Origin: Pseudomonas kairouanensis
Lineage (GTDB): Bacteria > Pseudomonadota > Gammaproteobacteria > Pseudomonadales > Pseudomonadaceae
Direction of reading: 5' to 3'
DNA: 47,134 nucleotides
NCBI RefSeq assembly: GCF_004682055.1
Contig: NZ_QUZU01000045.1
Location: 1 to 47,134 of the forward strand
In this document: piece by piece, positions 24,265 to 31,862 of the stretch
Numbering within the stretch: position 1 is the first letter of the stretch
Layout of the letters: every line of letters starts with the position of its first letter
Program-made: the position numbers and the translations under genes
Notes under the pieces: generated by a model
Told to the model about the DNA's origin: nothing
Databases searched by the model: none
The model's input: the letters and a program-made list of their open reading frames with translations, nothing else

Positions 24265-25286
24265 AGTGCGCGCTCCTGTGCAGGCATAGATCGTGGGCGA
24301 CGCTGGAAAACACGCGATAGAAAACCGCTCAACGTCGGCAGCAAGCCTCGTGGCAACAGCATCACAAACACCAGCAGAATCAGGCCCAGCACAAAGCCGC
24401 TGTCCACATGCTGTTGCTCACCCAGGCGCGCCATCAGCGCCTGGATGCCAATGCACGCCAGGATCGGCCCGAACAAGGTGCCGCGCCCGCCGACGATGAC
24501 CCAGATGATGATCTGCGCCGATTGCGCCAGCCCAAACACGCCGGGGCTGACAAACGCGCCCCAGTTGGCGAACAGGCAACCGGCCAAGCCAGCGATGCCG
24601 CCGCCGAGGCTGAACACGATCAACTTGTGCAGGCGCGTGTCATAGCCCAGCAGACCGGCGCGTTGTTCGTTTTCACGAATCGCTACTACCACTTTGCCGA
24701 AACGGCTGGCGAGCAGGGCGCGCAGGCCCAGGTAGCACAGGATCAACGCACCACCGATCACTTGGAACAGGGTTTCCGGCTCCAGCACGCGGTCGGGGTT
24801 GAACGGCACATTGAGGGTGGGGATCGCCGGGATGCCATTGAAACCACCGAGCAAGGCGCTGCCGATGTGGTACTCGGAGCCGGACGTGGAGTTCATCACA
24901 TTGAACAGAATCAGGGTGACCGCCAGGGTGATCACCCCCAGGTACACGTCACTGATGCCCCCATAGAACATGAAATACCCCATGGCCGCCGCCACCAGTG
25001 CAGGTACCGCGATCGCCAGCAACACCGGCCAGGTGCTGTCGCCGAGGTTGATCACACCAATGGCATAGGCATAGGCCCCCAGGCCGAAAAATGCCGCCTG
25101 GCCAAAACACAGGATGCCGCCAAAACCCCAGATAAACGCCAGGCTCAGGGCCAACAGCGCCATTACCAGGTAGATGGTCAGGGACAATAAGGTAAACAGG
25201 TCCAGCCACTGCGGCAGGACCGCCACCAGCACGGCGGCCAGGGCGCAGCCGAGCACCGGTAGCAGGGTGCGGGTATCAACAGGCAT
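24261..25286 (-). CDS. ABC transporter permease, UrtC/LivM-like
   Basis: A 341-residue inner-membrane permease with about 9-10 hydrophobic segments. Conserved LivM/UrtC blocks are FIWGFGGILCFGQAAFFGLGAYAY (positions about 52-75) and AIRENEQRAGLLGYDT. SLGGGIAGLAGCLFANWGAF also matches, as does the distal IIWVIVGGRGTLFGPI. It overlaps its neighbours by 1 and 4 nt. It forms the membrane channel with the UrtB-like subunit. Confidence 0.93.
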   Translation of the reverse strand: MPVDTRTLLPVLGCALAAVLVAVLPQWLDLFTLLSLTIYLVMALLALSLAFIWGFGGILCFGQAAFFGLGAYAYAIGVINLGDSTWPVLLAIAVPALVAAAMGYFMFYGGISDVYLGVITLAVTLILFNVMNSTSGSEYHIGSALLGGFNGIPAIPTLNVPFNPDRVLEPETLFQVIGGALILCYLGLRALLASRFGKVVVAIRENEQRAGLLGYDTRLHKLIVFSLGGGIAGLAGCLFANWGAFVSPGVFGLAQSAQIIIWVIVGGRGTLFGPILACIGIQALMARLGEQQHVDSGFVLGLILLVFVMLLPRGLLPTLSGFLSRVFQRRPRSMPAQERAL

Positions 25287-26155
25287 CAGAACGCCCTCCG
25301 AAAGAAACGACCGGTAATGCCCTGGGGCAAAACCCGGATCAACACAATGGCCGCCAGCAGCAACGCCACTTCACCGAACACCGGGGTGCTGAAGAACGTC
25401 ACCACCTGGCTGATCACCCCAAAGCCACTGGCGGCGCTCAGGGTGCCGGTGATGACTGCACTGCCGCCGCCGATCACGGTGATGAACGCCTTGGCGATAT
25501 AGCTGGCACCAAGCGTCGGGATCACCCCGGTGAGCGGCGCCAACACCGCACCACCCAGACCGGCCAGCGCCGCGCCCAGGCCAAACGTGAGGCTGTAGAT
25601 GCGCCCAGGGTTGGCCCCCAACGCCGCCGCCATCTTGGCGTTTTGCATGGTGGCGCGGGCACACAGGCCAAAGTGGGTAAAGCGCAGCAGCGCCCACATG
25701 CCCAGCAGTACGGCCACGGCCACACCGATCACGAACAGGCCGTAGCCGCTGGTTTGATAAGCGCCGATGCTGATGCCCGGCAACGGCGAGCTGATGCCCA
25801 CCGTAGTATTGCCAAACAGCATGGTGGCCGCGCCGGTCAGGGCCAGGCTCAGGCCCCAGGTGGCGAGCATGGTGTCGATCATGCGGCCATACAGGTGACG
25901 CACCAGCAGGCGCTCCACCAGCATGCCGAACAACCCCACGGTCAAAGGCGCCAGCACCAGGATCGAGATCCAGATGGGCACATGCAGGTGATGGGTAGCG
26001 AGCACGGCCACGTAACCGCCGAGCATCATGAATTCACCGTGGGCCAGGTTGATGATCTTCATCATCCCGAACACCACCGCCAGGCCGATGCTCAGCAGCA
26101 CCAGCGTGGCGATGGCGCCCACGATTTGCAGGGAAAAAATGGCAGCCCAATCCAT
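25286..26155 (-). CDS. ABC transporter permease, UrtB/LivH-like
   Basis: A 289-residue inner-membrane permease. The LivH-type signature FGMMKIINLAHGEFMMLGGY lies near residue 30, and RVLPQGITGRFFRR closes the protein as in UrtB-type subunits. It begins 10 nt after the binding-protein gene and overlaps the UrtC-like gene by 1 nt. Confidence 0.93.
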   Translation of the reverse strand: MDWAAIFSLQIVGAIATLVLLSIGLAVVFGMMKIINLAHGEFMMLGGYVAVLATHHLHVPIWISILVLAPLTVGLFGMLVERLLVRHLYGRMIDTMLATWGLSLALTGAATMLFGNTTVGISSPLPGISIGAYQTSGYGLFVIGVAVAVLLGMWALLRFTHFGLCARATMQNAKMAAALGANPGRIYSLTFGLGAALAGLGGAVLAPLTGVIPTLGASYIAKAFITVIGGGSAVITGTLSAASGFGVISQVVTFFSTPVFGEVALLLAAIVLIRVLPQGITGRFFRRAF

Positions 26156-26165
26156 GACGGCCTCC

Positions 26166-27404
26166 TTACAGCGCGAGGCTGTATTGTTTGGCGTCGCGCG
26201 GGTTCTTCACCAGGTCGCACACGGCGGCGGTGTCGGACGGCGCTTGCTGGGCAAAGCTTTCCACCACTTCCAGGCGGCGGTCGCGCACCTCGGCGATGTG
26301 CACGTCGAGGATGCAGTGGTGGGTGGCCGGGTCAACGCTGACCTTGCCGCTGGGCAGGTCCAGGGTGATGCCTTTTTCCAGGGCCTGGGTGACCGCCATG
26401 CGCTCCACCGTGCCGGCCTGGCGCACGCCTTCGGCCCACAGCATCATGCCCTGGTAGGCGCCCATGGCCAGTTCGGTGATGTAGGGGTAGCCGGCACCAA
26501 AGCGTTTGTGGAAACGCTCGACGAACGCCTGGTTCTGCGGCGTGGCCAGTTCCTGCACATAGTTCTGGCAGATCAGGATGCCGTTGCACTCCTCGGGCGA
26601 GAGCACAATGTGCTCGTTGCCTCCGGCGAAGGTGGTGGAGGCAATCGGCAACTTGCCGGTCATGCCCGCGGCTTTCCATTGGCGGTAAAACGACATGTGC
26701 GCGCCGCCCACCAGCGCCGACCACACGAAGTCCGGCTTGGCTTCCTGGATCTTGGAAATGGTCGCGCCGAAGTTGGTCACGTCCAGCGGGAAGAACTCGA
26801 TGCCCACGCTTTCGCCGCCGGCCTGCTCGACGTACTTCTTCACCCAGGCGGTGACGATCTGCCCGTAGTTGTAGTCGGCCGCGACGATGTAGACCTTCTT
26901 GCCCCATTTTTTCGTGACGTGGGACACCAGTTTTTCCACGGTCTGCCCAGGGGTCACGCCGGTGGCAAACACGTTGCGGTCACACACGCCGCCTTCGTAC
27001 TGGTTGTTGTAGAAGTACAGGGTCTTGTAGCGGTCGAGCACCGGGCGCACCACCTCCCGCGAGGCCGAGGTGATACCGGCATGCACCACTGCGGCGCGGT
27101 CCTTGAGGGCCGCCTGCTGGGCGTATTGGGCGTAGAGCTGCATGTTCGACTGGGTGTCGTACTTGATCAGGTTGAGCGGGCGACCCAGTAGGCCGCCAGC
27201 GCCGTTGAGTTCTTCGACCGCGAAGGTGAGGGCGTCGACGATGGGCTTGCCATAGATGTCCAGGCCACCGGAGTTGTCGTAGAGCGAGGCGATGTTGATC
27301 GCGTCATCGGCGGCAAACGCCGAAAAGCTCTTCAAGCTCAAGGTGGACAATGCAGCAGCAGAAATAGCGGACGTACGCAGGAAAGCACGACGATTCATAG
27401 CCAT
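26166..27404 (-). CDS. Urea/short-chain amide ABC transporter substrate-binding protein, UrtA/FmdD-like
   Basis: A 412-residue periplasmic binding protein, first gene of the importer-amidase operon. The N-terminus carries a twin-arginine export motif (MNRRAFLRTSAISAAAL, cleavage near FAADD), as many UrtA-type proteins do. Mature segments NIASLYDNSGGLDIYGKP, IVAADYNYGQIV and STTFAGGNEHIVL fit the UrtA/FmdD group. The start at 27404 (MAMNRR) is favoured because AGGAG lies 7 nt upstream; the ATG two codons later is the alternative. It is preceded by a leader of about 235 nt from a predicted sigma-54 promoter. Ligand: urea, formamide or another small amide; the presence of an amidase and no urease argues for an amide. 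Confidence 0.9.
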   Translation of the reverse strand: MAMNRRAFLRTSAISAAALSTLSLKSFSAFAADDAINIASLYDNSGGLDIYGKPIVDALTFAVEELNGAGGLLGRPLNLIKYDTQSNMQLYAQYAQQAALKDRAAVVHAGITSASREVVRPVLDRYKTLYFYNNQYEGGVCDRNVFATGVTPGQTVEKLVSHVTKKWGKKVYIVAADYNYGQIVTAWVKKYVEQAGGESVGIEFFPLDVTNFGATISKIQEAKPDFVWSALVGGAHMSFYRQWKAAGMTGKLPIASTTFAGGNEHIVLSPEECNGILICQNYVQELATPQNQAFVERFHKRFGAGYPYITELAMGAYQGMMLWAEGVRQAGTVERMAVTQALEKGITLDLPSGKVSVDPATHHCILDVHIAEVRDRRLEVVESFAQQAPSDTAAVCDLVKNPRDAKQYSLAL

Positions 27405-27427
27405 TCGGAAGACTCCTGGAACCCAGG

Positions 27428-27455
27428 CCCAAACGTCCACCGCCGCCTTTGGGCA
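27428..27455 (-). promoter_or_regulatory. Stem-loop just upstream of the UrtA-like ribosome-binding site
   Basis: On the minus strand GCCCAAA pairs perfectly with TTTGGGC across a 14-nt loop and ends a few nucleotides before a small CTGG/CCAG hairpin that covers the AGGAG. It could influence translation or be part of leader control. No U-tract follows, so it is not a standard terminator. Confidence 0.4.
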
Positions 27456-27521
27456 GTTGCGCTGGAAGAGGAAAGGACTGGGAAGAAATGCAGGCGGGGG
27501 AAGGAGGGCCTGATTTCTCAT

Positions 27522-27539
27522 ACCGACGACGCTGTCGGC
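27522..27539 (-). promoter_or_regulatory. ANTAR-type hexaloop hairpin in the operon leader
   Basis: The minus-strand leader contains GCCGAC-AGCGTC-GTCGGT: a 6-bp stem (one G-U pair) closing a six-nucleotide loop with A at position 1 and G at position 4. These are the conserved loop positions of RNAs bound by ANTAR proteins. A second upstream hairpin (27570-27585, TCAAC-GATGCG-GTTGG) has G4 but G rather than A at position 1, and it lies 30 nt away. The match to the two-hairpin ANTAR target is therefore partial. The operon encodes an AmiR-like ANTAR protein. Confidence 0.5.
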
Positions 27540-27650
27540 TGAATGTGTGAGTCGTTTCGCTTGGAGACACCAACCGCATCGTTGAGGCTGGGTCGCCCAT
27601 CGCAAGGGGATGGGGGAAACGAGTACCGCTAGGTGCGGCGCTGTTTCAAA

Positions 27651-27666
27651 AGCAAGCTTCAGGCCA
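27651..27666 (-). promoter_or_regulatory. Sigma-54 promoter candidate of the amide operon
   Basis: The minus strand reads TGGCCTGAAGCTTGCT, with the exact GG-N10-GC spacing and a good TTGCT -12 element; the -24 element departs at two positions from TGGCACG. The predicted start is about 27640, giving a leader of about 235 nt before the UrtA-like ATG. Confidence 0.6.
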
Positions 27667-27745
27667 TAAACGCTATGTTTATGTTTTTAAAGGAAATGAA
27701 CGTTTGTCTCAGTGGGTTTCACGCCCCGGAAACTGTCACCTGGGT

Positions 27746-27770
27746 AGAAAAGACGCACGTTTGCGGTGCG
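27746..27770 (-). terminator. Hairpin after the XRE-cupin gene; possibly also an NtrC box
   Basis: On the minus strand CGCAC-(7 nt)-GTGCG followed by TCTTTTCT begins 8 nt after the XRE-cupin stop, a plausible short intrinsic terminator. The same sequence is GCAC-N7-GTGC, the spacing of NtrC-binding dyads (TGCACC-N5-GGTGCA), and lies about 90 bp upstream of the sigma-54 promoter. The two readings cannot be separated from sequence alone. The rest of the 373-bp gap (27405-27777) is the leader and promoter described separately. Confidence 0.5.
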
Positions 27771-27777
27771 CCTGTGT

Positions 27778-28383
27778 TTAGAAGGTAGCAGGGGTGTTGA
27801 TCCACAGGATGCGCGCAACGCTGTCGGTGCCATTGCGATACCCATGGGGCACATTGCTGGGAAAGTGGAACGAATCCCCTGCGTTCAACGTGTAGGTGGT
27901 GTCACCCAAGGTCAGCTCCAGGCTGCCTTCGATCACGTAGCCCATTTCTTCACCGGCATGCTCGATCATGTCACTGACCATCCCCGGCGCCACGATATGG
28001 ATATCGCCCTGCAGCAACCCGCCTTTTTGCAGGTGGGTGATGCGCTCCAGGTCGATATAGCCCTTCTTCGCTCCATTGGCGAACCGGTTGATTTGCCGCG
28101 CACCGGCACGCAGTACCGGCTCTTCGGATACCCATTCTTCGCTGGTCAATTCGGACACGTTGCTGCCCAGCGCGATGGCCAGGCGGTGCAGCATGGCCAG
28201 GGACGGCGAGGCGGCGTCGTTTTCCAGCTTGGAGATCAGGCTTTCGGAACAACCGGCGGCCACCGCCACCTGCTTGAGGGTCAGCCCGGCCACCTTGCGT
28301 GCATGGCGCAGGCGCACGCTCAGGCTGGGCAGGCCATCGGAGTGCAGGGCTTTGGTGACAGGCGGTTTGCTGGGTGTGGACAT
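27778..28383 (-). CDS. XRE-family regulator with C-terminal cupin domain
   Basis: A 201-residue regulator with an N-terminal Cro/CI-type HTH (LTLKQVAVAAGCSESLISKL, about residues 35-70). The C-terminal cupin_2 sensor domain (about 120-195) includes EEMGYVIEGSLELTLGDTTY and AGDSFHFPSNVPHGYRN. Such proteins often repress amino-acid or polyamine catabolic operons and respond to the substrate. The start at 28383 follows GAGG with 5-nt spacing; a longer reading is rejected. It is the last gene of the ABC/M20/DUF1989 operon, 87 nt after DUF1989. The perfect palindrome at 33397-33413 at the operon promoter is a candidate operator. Confidence 0.9.
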   Translation of the reverse strand: MSTPSKPPVTKALHSDGLPSLSVRLRHARKVAGLTLKQVAVAAGCSESLISKLENDAASPSLAMLHRLAIALGSNVSELTSEEWVSEEPVLRAGARQINRFANGAKKGYIDLERITHLQKGGLLQGDIHIVAPGMVSDMIEHAGEEMGYVIEGSLELTLGDTTYTLNAGDSFHFPSNVPHGYRNGTDSVARILWINTPATF

Positions 28384-28470
28384 GCAGGCCTCGGGTGAAA
28401 AAAGGGCATTCAATGATGCGACAGGCATCCTAGGGTCACGGACGCCTGTCGTCTACTGCGCGTTGGCGCC

Positions 28471-29181
28471 TCAGGCGTGAACCGAGAAGGTCACTTCCAC
28501 CGGGTTCAGGTCGTTGATCGGCACGATGTCCTGCGGGCAGGCCGACATCACCACCACCACGTCCATCTCGGCGCGGATCTCCACATAGTCACCGGCCTTG
28601 GACACCGGTGGCAGCCACTCGACGCTGTAGTCTGGCTTGACCGGGATGTTCATCCACAGGTTGAACGGCTGCGGCACTTCGTGGGCGCGCAGGCCAATGG
28701 CGGCCAGGGCCAGGCGCATGTTGTCGGCGCAGCTGTCGTGGTAACCCACCACGCCCAGGTTGGTGTAGCGGTGCAGGTCGCAGGCGGCCATCAGGGTGTC
28801 GTGGATGCCCGGTGAGGTGTCGGTGAGCAGGGTGCCGATGCTGCGGCGACGGTTGCTGAACAGGTCATCACCGGCCTTGGGAATGATGCTGTTGCAGTGG
28901 GCGCGGGCATGTTCCATGGAGAGGAACTCGCTCAGGTCTTCACTGTTGAACAGCCAGGTGTCGCACACCTGGGTGCCATGGGTGTTGACGATCTTGATCA
29001 CTTCACCGGCCTTGAGGCGCACGGCGCGGCCGCAGCGGGCGGGTACGGTGTAGGTTTCGCCGAGCACCGGGGTGCCGTCCACCGAGATGGGTTCCTTGAG
29101 GGTGGCGTTGATGCCCAGGGAGTTGCCGTTGTCGGGTTGGCAGCAGGCTGGGTAGTCGTGGCTATGGGTAACGTGGGTCAT
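28471..29181 (-). CDS. DUF1989 (urea carboxylase-associated) family protein
   Basis: A 236-residue DUF1989 protein. Members CgdA and CgdB form the carboxyguanidine deiminase of guanidine degradation; others are uncharacterised. Conserved blocks seen are GTQVCDTWLFNSEDLSEFLS, FSNRRRSIGTLLTDTSPGIHD, GYHDSCADNMRLALAA and VVVVMSACPQDIVPIN, with several Cys and His residues that could bind zinc. Unlike CgdAB it occurs as a single gene and is not beside a urea/guanidine carboxylase. It lies 17 nt downstream of the M20 hydrolase gene, suggesting a joint pathway. A deiminase or related hydrolase on a guanidino/ureido compound is a reasonable guess only. Confidence 0.88.
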   Translation of the reverse strand: MTHVTHSHDYPACCQPDNGNSLGINATLKEPISVDGTPVLGETYTVPARCGRAVRLKAGEVIKIVNTHGTQVCDTWLFNSEDLSEFLSMEHARAHCNSIIPKAGDDLFSNRRRSIGTLLTDTSPGIHDTLMAACDLHRYTNLGVVGYHDSCADNMRLALAAIGLRAHEVPQPFNLWMNIPVKPDYSVEWLPPVSKAGDYVEIRAEMDVVVVMSACPQDIVPINDLNPVEVTFSVHA

Positions 29182-29198
29182 ATTGGGTTCCTATGGGT

Positions 29199-30419
29199 TC
29201 AGGGTTGTTCGGCAAGTGCAACCAGGCTCCAGGCCAAGGCCTGGGTGCCCGCCAGCAGTTGCGTGGGTTCGGTGAATTCCAGCGGGTTGTGGCTGATGCC
29301 GTCGCGGCTGGGGACGAACAGCATGGCGGTGGGGCAGTGCTCGGCCAGGTACATGGCGTCGTGGAAGGCGCCCGAGCGGATGCGTTGCCACGGCAGGCCG
29401 GTGGCGTCGCAGGCGTGTTCGAGTACCTCGATGACCTTGGAATCGAATGCCGTCGGCGCATGGCTGAACAGGCTTGTCAGCTCGGCATGGGTCGGCAGGC
29501 AAGTGCTCAACTGCGTATCGAAAGCGGCGAGAACGGCTGGGTCGGCGTGACGGAAATCGATGCTGAAGGTCACTTCACCGGCAATCGTGTTGATCGCATT
29601 GGGGTGCACGTTCCAGCGGCCGAAGGTCAGGCGCTTGTCGTCACCGGCCAGGGTATCGGCCAGTGCATCGATGTGCCTGACGGCATCCATGGCCTGCAGC
29701 ATCGCATCGTTGCGCATCGAGTGCGGCGTGGTACCGGCGTGGGCCGAGGCGCCTGTGCAACGCACCTGGTACCAGCGCACACCCTGGATGCCCGAGACCA
29801 CGCCCAGGGGGATATCGGCCTGTTCCAGCACCGGGCCTTGTTCGATATGCAGTTCGACGAAGGCGTGGGTTTGGATCTTGTCGCGCAACGGGATGTCGGC
29901 AAATCGCAGGGCGTGGGCGTCCAGTGCCTGGCCCACCGACACGCCGTCCTTGTCCAAATTGTTGCGATAGGCAGCCAGCCGCGCCGGTTCGACGTAGGCG
30001 CTGGACCCCATGGCACCGGGGCTGAAACGGCTGCCTTCTTCGTTGGTCCAGACCACCACTTCGATGGGGCGGCGGGTGCGCACATTGGCGTCGTGCAAGG
30101 CATGCAGGCATTCGAGGCCGGCCATGACGCCGTAGCACCCGTCCAGCGTGCCGCCGGTGGGTTGGGTGTCGATGTGGCTGCCGGTCATCACCGGTGGCAG
30201 GTCTTCAAGGCCGTCACGGCGCAAAAACAGGTTGGCACAAGCGTCGGTCCAGACGGTGCAGCTGAGCTTGCGCGCTTCGTCGATCAGCCAGGCACGGGCT
30301 TGGAAATCTTCTTCCGACAAGGCCTGGCGGTTCATGCCGCCATTGGCGCTGGGGCCGAAGGTGGCCAGGGTATCCAGCAGGCCTTGCAAGCGCGTGGATG
30401 AAACGGCGAGTGCGGTCAT
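29199..30419 (-). CDS. M20-family Zn-dependent hydantoinase/carbamoylase-type amidohydrolase
   Basis: A 406-residue metallohydrolase of the N-carbamoyl-L-amino-acid hydrolase / allantoate amidohydrolase / beta-ureidopropionase group. Metal and catalytic residues are visible: H82 (GSHIDTQPTGG), D93 (LDGCYGV), E127-E128 (WTNEEGSRF), a His in ELHIEQGPVLE and a late His in DGISHNPLEF. The dimerisation lid lies in between. These enzymes remove carbamoyl groups, giving an amine, carbon dioxide and ammonia. It overlaps the ABC ATPase gene by 4 nt and is followed by DUF1989, so the transporter probably imports its substrate or precursor. Which ureido compound is used cannot be read here. Confidence 0.9.
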   Translation of the reverse strand: MTALAVSSTRLQGLLDTLATFGPSANGGMNRQALSEEDFQARAWLIDEARKLSCTVWTDACANLFLRRDGLEDLPPVMTGSHIDTQPTGGTLDGCYGVMAGLECLHALHDANVRTRRPIEVVVWTNEEGSRFSPGAMGSSAYVEPARLAAYRNNLDKDGVSVGQALDAHALRFADIPLRDKIQTHAFVELHIEQGPVLEQADIPLGVVSGIQGVRWYQVRCTGASAHAGTTPHSMRNDAMLQAMDAVRHIDALADTLAGDDKRLTFGRWNVHPNAINTIAGEVTFSIDFRHADPAVLAAFDTQLSTCLPTHAELTSLFSHAPTAFDSKVIEVLEHACDATGLPWQRIRSGAFHDAMYLAEHCPTAMLFVPSRDGISHNPLEFTEPTQLLAGTQALAWSLVALAEQP

Positions 30420-31210
30420 GACGTCACCTGCAGGCTGCGGTTGAACCAGGGTTTGAGGAACTGTTGCAGGCGCTCGGTCTTCGGCGCATTGAACAGCCCT
30501 TGGGGCGCGCCGGTCTCGATGATCTGCCCGGCTTCCATAAACACCACCACATCGGAAATCTGCGCGGCGAAGCTCATCTCGTGGGTGACCATGACCATGG
30601 TCATGCCGTCGTCGGCGAGGCTGCGGATCACTTGCAGCACTTCTTCCACCAGCTCCGGGTCGAGGGCCGAGGTGGGCTCGTCCAGCAGCATCAGGCGTGG
30701 TTTCACCGCCAGTGCGCGGGCAATGCCGACGCGTTGCTGCTGGCCGCCCGACAGCCGCGCCGGGTAGGCATCGGCCTTGGCGGCCAGGCCGACGCGGGCC
30801 AGTGCGTGGTCGGCTAAAGTGCGCGCATCGGATTTAGCCATGCGCTTGCCCAGCACCAACGGCGCCATGACGTTTTCGCGCACCGTCATGTGGGGCCACA
30901 GGTTGAATTGCTGGAACACCATGGACAGCGGGTTACGCACTTCATCGACCTTGGCTTCGCTGTCGCAATCGCTCACTTGTCGGCCCGGGCCGCTATAGCC
31001 CAGCAGTTGGCCGTCGATCCACACTTCGCCTTCGTCGTAGCGTTCCAGAAAATTCATGCAGCGCAGGGCGGTGGTCTTGCCGGAGCCTGAGGGCCCGATC
31101 AGCGAGACGATTTCACCGGCTTGCACCTGCAGGTCAAAGCCGCGCAGTACGCGGTTGGCGCCGTAGGACTTGCCCACGCCGCGCAGTTCAAGAAGCGGTA
31201 GGTTGCTCAT
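30416..31210 (-). CDS. Polar amino-acid-type ABC transporter ATPase
   Basis: A 264-residue ATPase of the GlnQ/HisP group. Walker A is GPSGSGKTTALRCMN, the Q-loop region is MVFQQFNLWPHMTVRENV, the signature is LSGGQQQRVGIARAL and Walker B is LMLLDEPTSALDPE. An insertion of about 15 residues between Walker A and the Q-loop is slightly longer than in GlnQ (segment YSGPGRQVSDCDSEAKVDEV). It lies 4 nt after the permease gene and overlaps the M20 hydrolase gene by 4 nt. Confidence 0.94.
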   Translation of the reverse strand: MSNLPLLELRGVGKSYGANRVLRGFDLQVQAGEIVSLIGPSGSGKTTALRCMNFLERYDEGEVWIDGQLLGYSGPGRQVSDCDSEAKVDEVRNPLSMVFQQFNLWPHMTVRENVMAPLVLGKRMAKSDARTLADHALARVGLAAKADAYPARLSGGQQQRVGIARALAVKPRLMLLDEPTSALDPELVEEVLQVIRSLADDGMTMVMVTHEMSFAAQISDVVVFMEAGQIIETGAPQGLFNAPKTERLQQFLKPWFNRSLQVTS

Positions 31211-31214
31211 CCGG

Positions 31215-31862
31215 TCAGCCTCGTAGATGGCGAGTCATGCGCCGCGCCAGGCTGCGCGCCACGGCCGCGACCGCGGTGGTCAGCAGCCAGTAGCTCAATA
31301 CCAGCAGGGCGTAGGGCATGACATAAGAAAAGGTGGTGGACACGATGCGCCCGGCGGTCATGGTCAGTTCGGGCACGGTGATGATCGAGGTCACGGCGCT
31401 TTCCTTGATGGTCAAAATCACCTGGTTGCCCAGCAAGGGCAGGGCGAAGGCCAGGGCCTGGGGTGCCTGCACATGCCAGAACACTTGGCTTTGCGACAGG
31501 CCATGCACCCGCGCCGCTTCCACCTGGCCATGGGGCACGCTGGCCCAGGCCGAGCGGAACAACTCGGCAAAATACGCAGCGCTATACAGCGCCAGTGCGA
31601 GGATGCTGGCCTCCACGGCTTCCAGGCGCAGGCCGATCACCGGCAGGCCGAAATAGATCACTGCCAGCTGCGCCAAAAACGGCGTGCCACGGATCAGCCA
31701 CACATACACGCGGTACACCAGGGCAAACCCCGGCACCCGCAGGCGCAGGGCGTTCAGGCCAAAGCCTGCGGCCAAACCGATCACGGCGGCGGCCAGGCTG
31801 ATGCCCAGGGTCACCAGCAGTGCGTCGGCAAAATCCGGCAGGTAACTCAAGACTTCGTGCAT
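31215..31862 (-). CDS. Polar amino-acid-type ABC transporter permease (first of pair)
   Basis: A 215-residue HisM/GlnP-type inner-membrane permease with about five hydrophobic segments. The EAA-like loop HGQVEAARVHGLSQSQVFWH (about residue 130) contacts the ATPase. Conserved WLIRGTPFLAQLAVIYFGLP is also present. It overlaps the next permease gene by 1 nt. Confidence 0.93.
   Translation of the reverse strand: MHEVLSYLPDFADALLVTLGISLAAAVIGLAAGFGLNALRLRVPGFALVYRVYVWLIRGTPFLAQLAVIYFGLPVIGLRLEAVEASILALALYSAAYFAELFRSAWASVPHGQVEAARVHGLSQSQVFWHVQAPQALAFALPLLGNQVILTIKESAVTSIITVPELTMTAGRIVSTTFSYVMPYALLVLSYWLLTTAVAAVARSLARRMTRHLRG

Noticed and set aside
27570..27585. TCAAC-GATGCG-GTTGG as the first ANTAR hairpin
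   Set aside because: The loop has G rather than A at position 1 and sits 30 nt from the good hairpin, so it is not called as a separate ANTAR element; mentioned only as partial support.
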